A stretch of 64,000 bases of DNA from Streptomyces sp. Root1304 (lineage in GTDB: Bacteria > Actinomycetota > Actinomycetes > Streptomycetales > Streptomycetaceae): the NCBI RefSeq assembly GCF_001426405.1, contig NZ_LMEP01000002.1:174937-238936 (forward strand), read 5' to 3'. This document shows, one piece after another, positions 8,981 through 16,780 of this stretch. The notes under the pieces were generated by a model. The model was not told the origin of the DNA and did not search any database. It saw only the letters and a list, made by a program, of their open reading frames with translations. Numbering within the stretch: position 1 is the stretch's first letter; each line of letters opens with the position of its first letter. The position numbers were made by a program, and so were the translations under genes.

Positions 8981-10549
8981 CTGACTGTCCACGAGCTCAA
9001 CGAACTCCTGCTCATCAGCTCCCTCGTGCTGCTGATCGCGGTCGCGGCCGTACGGATCTCGTCCCGGAGCGGGCTCCCCAGCCTGCTGCTCTACCTCGGC
9101 ATCGGCATCGCCATGGGCCAGGACGGGATCGGCAACGTCGCCTTCGACAACGCGGAACTCACCCAGGTCATCGGCTACGCCGCCCTCGTCGTGATCCTCG
9201 CCGAGGGCGGTCTCGGCACGAAGTGGAAGGAGATCAGGCCGGCCCTGCCCGCCGCGGTCGTCCTCTCCACCATCGGCGTCGCCGTCAGCGTGGGCATCAC
9301 GGCCTCGGCCGCCCACTACCTCGTCGGCCTCGACTGGCGCCAGGCGCTCATCATCGGCGCCGTCGTCTCCTCGACCGACGCCGCGGCCGTCTTCTCCGTC
9401 CTGCGCAAGGTGCCCCTGCCGTCCCGGGTCACCGGCGTCCTGGAGGCCGAGTCCGGCTTCAACGACGCCCCCGTCGTGATCCTCGTCGTCGCCTTCTCCA
9501 CCGCCGGACCCGTCGACCACTGGTACGTCCTGGTCGGCACGATCGCCCTCGAACTCGCCATCGGCGTCGCCGTCGGCCTCGCCGTCGGATTCCTCGGCGC
9601 CTACGGGCTGCGCCACGTCGCGCTGCCCGCCTCCGGCCTCTATCCGATCGCCGTCATGGCCATCGCCGTCGTCGCCTACGCGGCCGGCGCCATGGCCCAC
9701 GGCTCCGGGTTCCTCGCCGTCTACCTGGCCTCGATGGTCCTCGGCAACGCCAAGCTGCCGCACGCGCCCGCGAACCGCGGCTTCGCCGAGGGACTCGGCT
9801 GGATCGCCCAGATCGGCATGTTCGTCCTGCTCGGCCTGCTCGTCACCCCGCACGAGCTCGTCCACGACTTCTGGCCCGCCGTCGTCATCGGCCTGGTCCT
9901 GACCGTGGTCGCCCGGCCCATGGAAGTCCTGGTCAGCCTGCTGCCCTTCCGCATCCCCTGGCAGGAACAGGCCCTGATGTCCTGGGCGGGCCTGCGCGGC
10001 GCCGTCCCCATCATCCTCGCCACCATCCCGATGGTGTCCGGGATCGAGGGCAGCGAGCGGATCTTCAACATCGTCTTCGTGCTCGTCGTCGTCTACACCC
10101 TCGTCCAGGGCCCGACCCTGCCCTGGCTGGCGAAGGCACTGAAGCTCGGCGCCTCCGGCGAGGCCGCCGACCTCGGCGTCGAGTCCGCACCCCTGGAACG
10201 GCTCCGCGGCCACCTCCTCTCCGTCGCCATCCCGGAGCACTCCCGGATGCACGGCGTCGAGGTCGCCGAACTGCGCCTCCCCGCCGGAGCGGCCGTCACC
10301 CTCGTCGTACGCGACGGGACCAGCTTCGTACCGGGCCCCGCGACCGTCCTGCGGCACGGCGACGAACTCCTCGTCGTCGCGACCGACCCGGTGCGCGACG
10401 CCACCGAGCGGCGGCTGCGCGCGGTCGGCCAGGGCGGCAAACTGGCCGGCTGGCTGGGCACCGGCGGGGCCACCGCGGCCTCGGCCCCCTCGGGCACGGC
10501 ACCGCGCTTCCACCGGCACAGCGAACAGCACAGACGAACATCCGGTTAA
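8981..10549 (+). CDS. Potassium/proton antiporter, CPA family with TrkA-C domain
   Basis: A cation/proton antiporter of about 522 aa with roughly 12-13 membrane helices, including the exchanger motif SSTDAAAVFSVLRKVPLPSR and the SGFNDAPVVI segment carrying the conserved Asp. A cytoplasmic C-terminal domain (about residues 405-490, SVAIPEHSRMHGVEVAELRLP) resembles TrkA-C/RCK-C ligand-binding domains of NhaP2/CvrA-type K+/H+ antiporters. I chose a CTG start at 8981 because it gives the expected amphipathic MTVHELNELLL start and lies 7 nt after GGGGAAGGA; the next in-frame start, GTG at 9026, falls inside the first helix and has no ribosome site. A 12-bp hairpin follows the stop. Confidence 0.85.
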   Translation: MTVHELNELLLISSLVLLIAVAAVRISSRSGLPSLLLYLGIGIAMGQDGIGNVAFDNAELTQVIGYAALVVILAEGGLGTKWKEIRPALPAAVVLSTIGVAVSVGITASAAHYLVGLDWRQALIIGAVVSSTDAAAVFSVLRKVPLPSRVTGVLEAESGFNDAPVVILVVAFSTAGPVDHWYVLVGTIALELAIGVAVGLAVGFLGAYGLRHVALPASGLYPIAVMAIAVVAYAAGAMAHGSGFLAVYLASMVLGNAKLPHAPANRGFAEGLGWIAQIGMFVLLGLLVTPHELVHDFWPAVVIGLVLTVVARPMEVLVSLLPFRIPWQEQALMSWAGLRGAVPIILATIPMVSGIEGSERIFNIVFVLVVVYTLVQGPTLPWLAKALKLGASGEAADLGVESAPLERLRGHLLSVAIPEHSRMHGVEVAELRLPAGAAVTLVVRDGTSFVPGPATVLRHGDELLVVATDPVRDATERRLRAVGQGGKLAGWLGTGGATAASAPSGTAPRFHRHSEQHRRTSG

Positions 10550-10573
10550 TCCCAGGCATTATTTCAAGGGCGG

Positions 10574-10601
10574 GAGCGTTTTCCCAGGCGGGAAGACGCT
10601 C
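10574..10601 (+). terminator. Hairpin terminator after antiporter gene
   Basis: Twelve-nucleotide arms (11 of 12 paired) around a 4-nt AGGC loop, 24 nt after the antiporter stop codon. The rest of 10550-10800 would hold the promoter of the following MFS gene. Confidence 0.6.
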
Positions 10602-10800
10602 TTCCCTGTACCATGAAGGCACACCTGATCGAACCAACTCTGCCTGACGCAGAGCTGGCGCGACCGTATGGCGGCCGTGGCGCCCCTCCACAGTGGGGCC
10701 GGCCCGGTATCTACCGCAGTAACGCGCATGAGGACAGCTCTCGGCGACACCCGCACCACCGTGCCGGGGCGCGCTACCAGGCGGCAGAAAGGCCAGGACC

Positions 10801-12072
10801 GTGGCGTCCACGGTCATCTCCGACAAGCGGCCCGGCTACGGGCAGCTGCTGCGCACCCCCGGTGCGCTGTCCTTCCTGCTTCCCGGCTTCGCCGCCCGGC
10901 AGCCCTTCGCGATGCTGACCATCGGCATCGTGCTGCTCGTCCAGCACACCACCGGCTCCTTCGGCAGCGCCGGCGCGGTCGCCGCCGTCACCGGCGTCTC
11001 GATGGCGCTGTTCGCCCCGCAGAGCGGCAAGCTCGCCGACCGCTTCGGCCAGCGGGCCGTCCTGATCCCCGGCGTCCTCGTCCACACCGCGTCCGTCATC
11101 CTGCTCGTGGTGCTCGCACTGAGCGGCGCCCCGCTCTGGGCCCTGTTCCTCGCGGCCGTCCCCGCCGGCGCCTCCGTGCCGCAGGTCGGACCGATGGTCC
11201 GGGCCCGCTGGGCCGCCAAGCTCGACGGCACCCCGCTGATGCCGACGGCCGCCGCCTTCGAGTCCGTGACCGACGAGTTCACCTTCGTCGTCGGCCCGGT
11301 CCTCGCCACCGCCCTGTGCACCGGCGTCCACCCGGCCGCCGGTCTGATCGCCGAGGCCGCCCTCACCCTCGTCGGCGGGCTCTTCTTCGCCGCCCAGCGC
11401 GCCACCCAGCCCGCCTTCGGCGCCTCCTCGGCCCACGCCGCCGAGCCCCACCGCTCGGCGCTCTCCATCCCCGGCGTCCGGGTCCTGATCGTCGCCTTCC
11501 TCGGCATCGGCTCCGTCTTCGGCGGCATGCAGGTCTCCCTCACCGCCTTCACCGAGGAGATCGGCAACCCCGGCGCCAACGGCCTGCTCTACGGCGTCTT
11601 CGCCGCGGGCAACATGCTCGCGGGCATCGCCATGGGTGCCGTGGCCTGGAAGACCGGCCCCCGCCGCCGGCTGATCCTCGGCTACGCCGGGCTCACCGTC
11701 GCCGCGTCCCTGCTGTGGACCACCCACTCGGTGCTGCTCCTCGGCGCCCTGGGCCTGGTCGTGGGTCTCTTCATCGCCCCCGCCCTGATCACCGGCTACA
11801 CCATCGTCGAGACCCTGATCCCGGCGTCCGCCCGTACCGAGGCCTTCACCTGGCTCACCGGCGCCGTCGCGCTCGGCCAGGCCGCGGCCGTCACCGTCGC
11901 CGGCCGCCTCGCCGACGCCCACGGCGCGAGCACCGGATTCCTGGTCCCGATGGTGGGCACCGCGCTCGCCCTGGCAACGCTCCTCGCCCTGCGGTCGCGG
12001 CTCAGGCCGCGCGAGACGAGCCGCGTCGCGGCGCGTGGTGTCGGTCACCGCGTGCCGGTGGCGGTGGACTGA
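10801..12072 (+). CDS. MFS transporter, 12 TM
   Basis: A 423-aa major-facilitator protein with about 12 predicted helices. The loop 2-3 signature is present as APQSGKLADRFGQRAVLIPG. The second half opens at a cytoplasmic loop near residue 215 and carries GALGLVVGLFIAPALITGYTIVETLIP. It resembles small drug or sugar-efflux-type permeases, but the substrate cannot be read from sequence. GTG at 10801 is preceded by GAAAGG and CAGGA. It stands alone between the antiporter and FmdB genes, with no regulator beside it. Confidence 0.85.
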   Translation: MASTVISDKRPGYGQLLRTPGALSFLLPGFAARQPFAMLTIGIVLLVQHTTGSFGSAGAVAAVTGVSMALFAPQSGKLADRFGQRAVLIPGVLVHTASVILLVVLALSGAPLWALFLAAVPAGASVPQVGPMVRARWAAKLDGTPLMPTAAAFESVTDEFTFVVGPVLATALCTGVHPAAGLIAEAALTLVGGLFFAAQRATQPAFGASSAHAAEPHRSALSIPGVRVLIVAFLGIGSVFGGMQVSLTAFTEEIGNPGANGLLYGVFAAGNMLAGIAMGAVAWKTGPRRRLILGYAGLTVAASLLWTTHSVLLLGALGLVVGLFIAPALITGYTIVETLIPASARTEAFTWLTGAVALGQAAAVTVAGRLADAHGASTGFLVPMVGTALALATLLALRSRLRPRETSRVAARGVGHRVPVAVD

Positions 12073-12140
12073 ACCCGCGGAATACGTCAGTATGGATCGT
12101 CGTTAGCACTCGATGAGTGTGAGTGCCAGGAGGAAGACAA

Positions 12141-12491
12141 GTGCCGACCTACCAGTACCAGTGCACCGAGTGCGGCGAAGGCCTCGAGGCGGTGCAGAAG
12201 TTCACCGATGACGCGCTGACCGAGTGCCCCCAGTGCAAGGGCCGCCTGAAGAAGGTGTTCTCGGCCGTCGGCATCGTCTTCAAGGGATCCGGCTTCTACC
12301 GGAACGACAGCCGCGGCTCGTCGTCCAGCAGCTCGCCGGCCGCCTCGAAGTCCTCGACCTCGTCGACGTCCTCTTCGGACGCGAAGCCCGCCGCTTCGAG
12401 CTCGTCGTCGTCCGGTTCCTCTTCGACGGCGTCCACGTCGTCGTCGAGCGGCTCGTCGTCGAGTGCCGGAAGCTCGACCTCGGCCGCCTGA
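12141..12491 (+). CDS. FmdB-family zinc-ribbon protein with Ser-rich tail
   Basis: A 116-aa protein. Residues 1-60 form an FmdB-type zinc ribbon with CTECG and CPQCKG metal-binding knuckles, followed by FKGSGFYRNDSR. Residues about 55-116 are a low-complexity Ser/Ala/Thr tail encoded by near-repetitive TCG/AGC codons. FmdB-type proteins were named from an amide/urea regulatory locus, but their molecular role is not established. GTG at 12141 lies 6 nt after a strong AGGAGGAA. A perfect 12-bp hairpin follows. The single-gene unit between an MFS transporter and a purine phosphorylase gives no functional clue. Confidence 0.9.
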   Translation: MPTYQYQCTECGEGLEAVQKFTDDALTECPQCKGRLKKVFSAVGIVFKGSGFYRNDSRGSSSSSSPAASKSSTSSTSSSDAKPAASSSSSSGSSSTASTSSSSGSSSSAGSSTSAA

Positions 12492-12520
12492 TCCAGGCCG
12501 GATTCTTACGGTTCCCGTAC

Positions 12521-12548
12521 GAGGCCCCGTCGTTCGCGACGGGGCCTC
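12521..12548 (+). terminator. Strong terminator hairpin
   Basis: A perfect 12-bp stem (GAGGCCCCGTCG and its complement) with a TTCG tetraloop begins 30 nt after the FmdB-type gene, just upstream of the phosphorylase gene. Confidence 0.8.
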
Positions 12549-12582
12549 GGCGTTTCCCGGTGCCGCGCATAGGGTGGCCGCC

Positions 12583-13428
12583 ATGGCGACCCAAGACACG
12601 TACGCGGACATCGGTGTGATCGGCGGATCCGGCTTCTACTCCTTCCTGGAGGACGTCACGGAGGTGTCCGTCGGCACCCCCTACGGCAGCCCCAGCGACT
12701 CCCTCTTCCTCGGCGAGATCGCCGGCCGCCGGGTCGCCTTCCTCCCCCGCCACGGCCGCGGCCACACGGTCCCGCCGCACCGCATCAACTACCGCGCCAA
12801 CCTCTGGGCCCTGCGCTCCGTCGGCGTGCGGCAGATCCTCGGGCCCTGTGCCGTGGGCGGACTGAGCGAGGAGTACGGGCCGGGCACCCTCGTCGTCCCC
12901 GACCAGCTGGTCGACCGTACGAAGCACCGCGAGCAGACCTACTTCGACGGGGTGCGCCGGGCCGACGGCGTCGTGCCCCGGGTCGTCCACGTCACCTTCG
13001 CCGACCCGTACTGCCCGGACGGGCGGCGGGCCGCCGTCAAGGCCGCGCGGGGGCGGGGCTGGGATCCCGTCGACGGCGGCACGATGGTCGTGATCGAGGG
13101 GCCGCGCTTCTCCACCCGGGCCGAGTCCCGGTGGCACGCGGCGGCCGGCTGGTCGGTGGTGGGCATGACCGGGCACCCCGAGGCCGTCCTCGCCCGCGAA
13201 CTGGGCCTCTGCTACACCTCCCTCGCGCTCGTCACCGACCTGGACGCGGGCGCCGAGACCGGCGACGGCGTCTCCCACACCGAGGTGCTGCGGGTGTTCG
13301 GCGAGAACGTGGGCCGGCTGCGGGAGGTGCTCTTCGACGCGGTGGGCGCCCTGCCTGCGACGCTGGACCGGGACTGCCTGTGCACCCACGCGCACGACGG
13401 CTGGGACCTGGGGATCGAACTGCCGTAA
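12583..13428 (+). CDS. S-methyl-5'-thioadenosine/purine nucleoside phosphorylase family
   Basis: A 281-aa type-II-fold phosphorylase. GVIGGSGFY (phosphate site), FLPRHGRGH, PPHRINYRANLWAL and the VVIEGPRFSTRAESRW/GMTGHPEA ribose-site region place it with MTA and 6-oxopurine nucleoside phosphorylases. The usual role is phosphorolysis of methylthioadenosine in methionine salvage or purine salvage. The base-binding VTDLDAG retains Asp but differs from the classical MTAP motif, so base preference is uncertain. ATG at 12583; a TAGGGT -10-like box about 8 nt upstream suggests a leaderless or very short leader mRNA. Confidence 0.85.
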   Translation: MATQDTYADIGVIGGSGFYSFLEDVTEVSVGTPYGSPSDSLFLGEIAGRRVAFLPRHGRGHTVPPHRINYRANLWALRSVGVRQILGPCAVGGLSEEYGPGTLVVPDQLVDRTKHREQTYFDGVRRADGVVPRVVHVTFADPYCPDGRRAAVKAARGRGWDPVDGGTMVVIEGPRFSTRAESRWHAAAGWSVVGMTGHPEAVLARELGLCYTSLALVTDLDAGAETGDGVSHTEVLRVFGENVGRLREVLFDAVGALPATLDRDCLCTHAHDGWDLGIELP

Positions 13429-13552
13429 ACCCCCCTGGAGGGTGAGGGAGTTGTCCACAGGCACGGGGTGGTCCCCAGGCCGGAGCGGGCGGGCGGCGGG
13501 GCGGGGAGAGTGGGGGGCGATCCCACTCCCGACCAGGACGGCGGCGGCCACG

Positions 13553-14137
13553 ATGACGACTCCCCTTTCCCCTCCTCCCACTTCTCCTTCCTCCCCTTCT
13601 CATTGCTCCTCGTCCGGCGTCTCCTCCGGCTTTCCGTCGCCCGTGCCGGCGCCGTGCGTGGTGCCGTTCTTCGAGCCGCTACGGGTGCGGGGCGCCCGGC
13701 ACCGGCTGCGCGGGGCACTGCGGCGGGGCCGCCATCTGCCCGCCGTGCTGCTGGCCCTGGTGGCCGCCGCGCTGGCCGTCGCGGGCGGCGGTCCACGGCC
13801 GGAGCCACCCCCGGCGACCGCCGTCGCCACCGCTCGCGCCCGGCCGCCCGTCGTCGTCCGGCCGGTGTCCGTGCCGGTGCGGATCGCCGACGCCGCGACC
13901 GTACGGCTGCTGCGCCCCGGTGACCGGGTCGACGTGATCGCCGCACCCAACTCGGCGCTCGGCGCGGCGGGTGAGGCGCGGGTGGTCGCGACGGGCGCCC
14001 GAGTGGCCGAAGTTCCGCACCCGGGTGAGACTCGTTCGGACGGAGGGGCGCTCGTCGTCCTGTCCGTGCCACGGGCGACGGCGGCGGCCCTCGCAGGTGC
14101 CGGTGTCACATCCCAACTGGCGGTGACGGTGTGCTGA
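13553..14137 (+). CDS. SAF/CpaB-like (RcpC domain) secreted or anchored protein
   Basis: A 194-aa protein. A Pro/Ser-rich N-terminus precedes a basic segment and one hydrophobic helix (about residues 65-85), then a Pro/Ala linker and a domain with VSVPVRIADAATVRLLRPGDRVDVIAA, which resembles the SAF/RcpC domain of Flp-pilus CpaB proteins. The domain would lie outside the membrane. No other pilus gene is nearby, so pilus function is not supported. ATG at 13553 has only a weak upstream site, and an in-frame upstream start would add 37 unlikely residues. It is co-directional with mscL, 114 bp downstream. Confidence 0.65.
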   Translation: MTTPLSPPPTSPSSPSHCSSSGVSSGFPSPVPAPCVVPFFEPLRVRGARHRLRGALRRGRHLPAVLLALVAAALAVAGGGPRPEPPPATAVATARARPPVVVRPVSVPVRIADAATVRLLRPGDRVDVIAAPNSALGAAGEARVVATGARVAEVPHPGETRSDGGALVVLSVPRATAAALAGAGVTSQLAVTVC

Positions 14138-14251
14138 TTCGCACTGACACACTGTCAAGTCACCGTTACGTGTGTACGGATTGGACGCCTCTGTGCCCTT
14201 CACGGCCTAATGGCTCCGCACCCCGCAACACACGCGACGAAAGGCACCTCG

Positions 14252-14770
14252 GTGGCCGAGAAGAAGGAAAGTTTGCTGGGAGGCTTCAAGGCCTTCCTGA
14301 TGCGCGGCAACGTGATCGACCTGGCGGTGGCCGTCGTCATCGGTGCCGCGTTCACGAACATCGTGAACTCGGTGGTCAAGGGCCTCATCAACCCGATCGT
14401 CGGCGCCTTCGGCACCAAGGACCTGGAGAGCTACTCGTCCTGCATCAAGGGCACCTGCAAGGTGGTGAACGGCGAGATCGAGGGCGTCCAGCTCCAGTGG
14501 GGCCTGGTGCTCAGCGCGGTGCTGAGCTTCCTGATCACCGCGGCCGTCGTCTACTTCCTGATGGTCCTGCCGATGGCGAAGATCCTCGCGAAGCGCGCCG
14601 CGCACGACAAGGCGAAGGAGGGCGTCGCGGAGACCATGGAGATCAGCGAGCTGGAGGTACTCAAGGAGATCCGCGACCACCTGGTCGCGCAGCGCGGCCC
14701 GTCGACGGGCACGGGAACGGGCGCCGGTTCGGGCGCGGGCGGCGGATCGGGGTCGCACCCCACCTCCTGA
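14252..14770 (+). CDS. mscL: Large-conductance mechanosensitive channel MscL
   Basis: A 172-aa MscL, the pentameric channel that vents solutes on hypo-osmotic shock. FKAFLMRGNVIDLAVAVVIGAAFTNIV gives the N-terminal amphipathic helix and pore-lining TM1, and TM2 is near residues 90-110. The periplasmic loop contains a Cys pair (SSCIKGTCKV). The C-terminal helix EISELEVLKEIRDHL is conserved and is followed by a Gly/Thr/Ser tail of simple repeats that makes this protein longer than the usual roughly 135-150 aa. GTG at 14252 with GAAAGG upstream is chosen over ATG at 14210. Confidence 0.95.
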   Translation: MAEKKESLLGGFKAFLMRGNVIDLAVAVVIGAAFTNIVNSVVKGLINPIVGAFGTKDLESYSSCIKGTCKVVNGEIEGVQLQWGLVLSAVLSFLITAAVVYFLMVLPMAKILAKRAAHDKAKEGVAETMEISELEVLKEIRDHLVAQRGPSTGTGTGAGSGAGGGSGSHPTS

Positions 14771-14787
14771 CCGGCACCCCGTGCCGG
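14771..14787. terminator. Short bidirectional hairpin
   Basis: CCGGCAC-CCC-GTGCCGG lies immediately after the mscL stop and immediately beyond the stop of the convergent small gene, so it could serve both. Confidence 0.45.
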
Positions 14788-14789
14788 GA

Positions 14790-15011
14790 TCAGAGGTGGT
14801 GCGGCGGCTTCTCGTCGAGGAAGCGCGCGAGGTCGGCGGCGCTGCTGCCGCCGGCCGGAGGCCGCTCGCCCCATCCACGGTCCGTGTCGTCCGCGGACTG
14901 CCGGTCCAGCGGATCGTCGAAGACGAGTACCGGCTTCGGACTGTTCTCGGGGCTGGGACTTGCGCCGGGCCGCTTCGCGTCTCGCGGTCCGTGGGCGGGG
15001 GCGGTGCTCAT
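14790..15011 (-). CDS. Small hypothetical protein, 73 aa
   Basis: A 73-aa soluble, Pro/Ser/Asp-rich protein with no recognised domain. Its C-terminus, SAADLARFLDEKPPHHL, looks like a short amphipathic helix with a His pair. The start ATG has GGAGG only one base upstream, a spacing too short for normal initiation. It is the last gene of the minus-strand run that begins at narK, 111 bp after the small membrane-protein gene, and converges on mscL. A link to the oxidoreductase complex is only positional. Confidence 0.5.
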   Translation of the reverse strand: MSTAPAHGPRDAKRPGASPSPENSPKPVLVFDDPLDRQSADDTDRGWGERPPAGGSSAADLARFLDEKPPHHL

Positions 15012-15122
15012 ACCTCCAGGGTACGCCCGCGGGAGGGCGGGTCGGCGGCCCTTCCGGCCAGCGGTCCTCAGGTCGACGGCACTCCGGCGTCAGCGGTCCT
15101 TCGGGTCGACGGCACTCTGGCG

Positions 15123-15551
15123 TCAGCGGTCCTTCGGGTCGACGAGCCAGAGGCCCAGGACCACCAGGAACGACAGGACGAGGAAGCCCGCACCCCACCA
15201 CGCGGTGCCGGTGTCGCCGGTCATCGACTCGTCCACCACGATGGTCAGCCCCCACAGCTGGCCGATGACCACCGTGAGCGCCAGCGTCAGCCGGGCCGTC
15301 AGCTTCGCGGAGCGCTCCGGTTCCTGCTCCGTTCCGGCCCCCGGTCCCGGCCCGGTGCGGGTGATCCGGGGGTCGCTGTACCCGCTGGTGGGGCGGATCT
15401 GCGGATACCGCTCGTGCACGGGACGGTTCAGGCGCGGCTGCGCACTGCCGGGGGTGTACACGGGGCGCGGGGGCGCGGGTTCCGCGGGCGCCGCCGCTTC
15501 CTCCGGGGTCCGGGGGGCTTCCGGGTCCCTGGGGAACGGGCTCTCGGTCAT
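15123..15551 (-). CDS. Small membrane protein, last coupled gene of oxidoreductase operon
   Basis: A 142-aa protein: a Pro/Glu/Arg-rich soluble N-terminal half (about residues 1-80) and two transmembrane helices (about 85-107 and 117-137), ending in VDPKDR. No domain is recognised. Its ATG overlaps the Rieske stop codon (ATGA, 15548-15551), so it is translated with the Mo-enzyme complex and may be an assembly factor or small membrane anchor. That role is inferred from position only. Confidence 0.75.
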   Translation of the reverse strand: MTESPFPRDPEAPRTPEEAAAPAEPAPPRPVYTPGSAQPRLNRPVHERYPQIRPTSGYSDPRITRTGPGPGAGTEQEPERSAKLTARLTLALTVVIGQLWGLTIVVDESMTGDTGTAWWGAGFLVLSFLVVLGLWLVDPKDR

Positions 15552-16177
15552 GTGCGCTCACTCCTCTCCGGTCCCGCGGCGCTCCGGCAGATGCGGAGGG
15601 CGTCGCCCTGCTCGCGGCAGAGGCCGTCCCTGGCGCTCTCGCCCGAGCGGGCGGTGCCGATCGCCCACACGCTGCCGTCGGCCTGCTCCAGGAGCAGCAC
15701 CTTCGGCAGGGGCCGGGGCGGTGGTCCCGCGGTGACCGCGCCCGTCCGCGCGTCGAAGATCCCCTCGTGGCAGGGGCAGTACAGCTCGCCCTCGCTGCCC
15801 CGTTCCTTGCGCCACAGCACGGCGCAGGCGAGGTGGGTGCAGACGGCGGAGTAGCCGGCGAGGGTGCCGTCCTCCAGGCGGACGGCGACCGCGCGGTCCT
15901 CGTCTCCGGGGTAGCGGAAGGCGAGGGACTCGCCGGGTTCGATCCGGTCGGCGATCCTCTTCGGCTCGGGGGCCCCGTCGCTGTCGCCGTGCCGGTGCAG
16001 GATGCCGGAGGCGACGGCGACGCCGCCGACGGCGAGGCCGCCGGAGACGGTGGCGACGATCCGCAGGTAGTCGCGGCGGGTGGTGAGCGAGTCGGCGGCG
16101 ATCCGGTCGTGGAGCGCTTCCTGGGCCGCGTCGGAGTGGGGGTCCGAGGCAGGTGGCTGGGGGTCGGTGACGCTCAA
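15548..16177 (-). CDS. Rieske [2Fe-2S] protein with Tat-type signal anchor
   Basis: A 209-aa Rieske protein. TTRRDYLRIV plus a Gly/Ala hydrophobic stretch (about residues 30-60) forms a twin-arginine-type signal anchor. The C-terminal domain carries both cluster-binding boxes, CTHLAC and CPCHEGIFD, so Cys and His ligands are complete. It should transfer electrons on the outer membrane face. TTG at 16177 overlaps the ferredoxin stop (TTGA) with GGAAGGGA upstream. Pairing a Rieske protein with a cytoplasmic nitrate-reductase-like enzyme and a four-cluster ferredoxin is unusual; it may link the quinol pool to the complex. The family call is firm and the partner assignment is inferred from operon coupling. 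Confidence 0.88.
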   Translation of the reverse strand: MSVTDPQPPASDPHSDAAQEALHDRIAADSLTTRRDYLRIVATVSGGLAVGGVAVASGILHRHGDSDGAPEPKRIADRIEPGESLAFRYPGDEDRAVAVRLEDGTLAGYSAVCTHLACAVLWRKERGSEGELYCPCHEGIFDARTGAVTAGPPPRPLPKVLLLEQADGSVWAIGTARSGESARDGLCREQGDALRICRSAAGPERSERT

Positions 16178-16773
16178 CGGACATCCCTTCCATTGATCTC
16201 GACGACGGGGAGCCCCCCGGGCACCGGCCACTGGACGCGGTCGGCGGGGACGACCATCGCCACGCCGGTGGAGACGGTGGTGGTGCCGAAGGTGAAGGAG
16301 TCGGCCACCTGGACGCCGGGGCGTTCGGCCTGGAGCTCTTCGAGGGTTCCGTAGAAGAGGGCGCCGGTGGGGCAGACGGTGGCGCACATCGGGGCGAGGC
16401 CGTAGGCGGTGCGGTCGTAACAGAGGTTGCACTTCATCTGCAGCTTCGCCTGGAGGTCGATCTTCGGTACGCCGAAGGGGCAGGCGTTGACGCAGTTGGC
16501 GCAGCCGATGCAGCGGGTGGTGTCGGCCTGCTGCACGACGCCGTCGGCGGTGACGAGGATCGCGTCGGCGGGGCAGACCTCGGCGCAGGGGGCGACGGGG
16601 TCCTCGCAGTGCATGCAGACGGTGGGGAGGGAGGCGACGGAGTGGCCCTCGTCGGGGTAGTCGAGGTGGATCATCGACTTGCCGCGGTGGGAGTCGCATT
16701 CGCGGCAGGCGGAGACGCAGGCCTGGCAGCCGATGCAGCGGCCCGGGTCGATGAAGATCGTGCGGCCCATCAT
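16174..16773 (-). CDS. Four-cluster ferredoxin subunit (DmsB/HybA/NrfC-like)
   Basis: A 199-aa iron-sulfur electron-transfer subunit. Sixteen Cys in four groups (CIGCQACVSAC, CMHC with CAEVCP, CIGCANCVNACP, and CNLC with CATVCP) predict four [4Fe-4S] clusters, the pattern of beta subunits in Mo-bis-MGD complexes. There is no signal peptide, so it is cytoplasmic. ATG at 16773 lies 7 nt after the stop of the catalytic-subunit gene, with GAGAGGAG upstream; a second ATG follows immediately. It would pass electrons between the catalytic subunit and a membrane component. Confidence 0.93.
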   Translation of the reverse strand: MMGRTIFIDPGRCIGCQACVSACRECDSHRGKSMIHLDYPDEGHSVASLPTVCMHCEDPVAPCAEVCPADAILVTADGVVQQADTTRCIGCANCVNACPFGVPKIDLQAKLQMKCNLCYDRTAYGLAPMCATVCPTGALFYGTLEELQAERPGVQVADSFTFGTTTVSTGVAMVVPADRVQWPVPGGLPVVEINGRDVR

Positions 16774-16780
16774 GTGCGGG

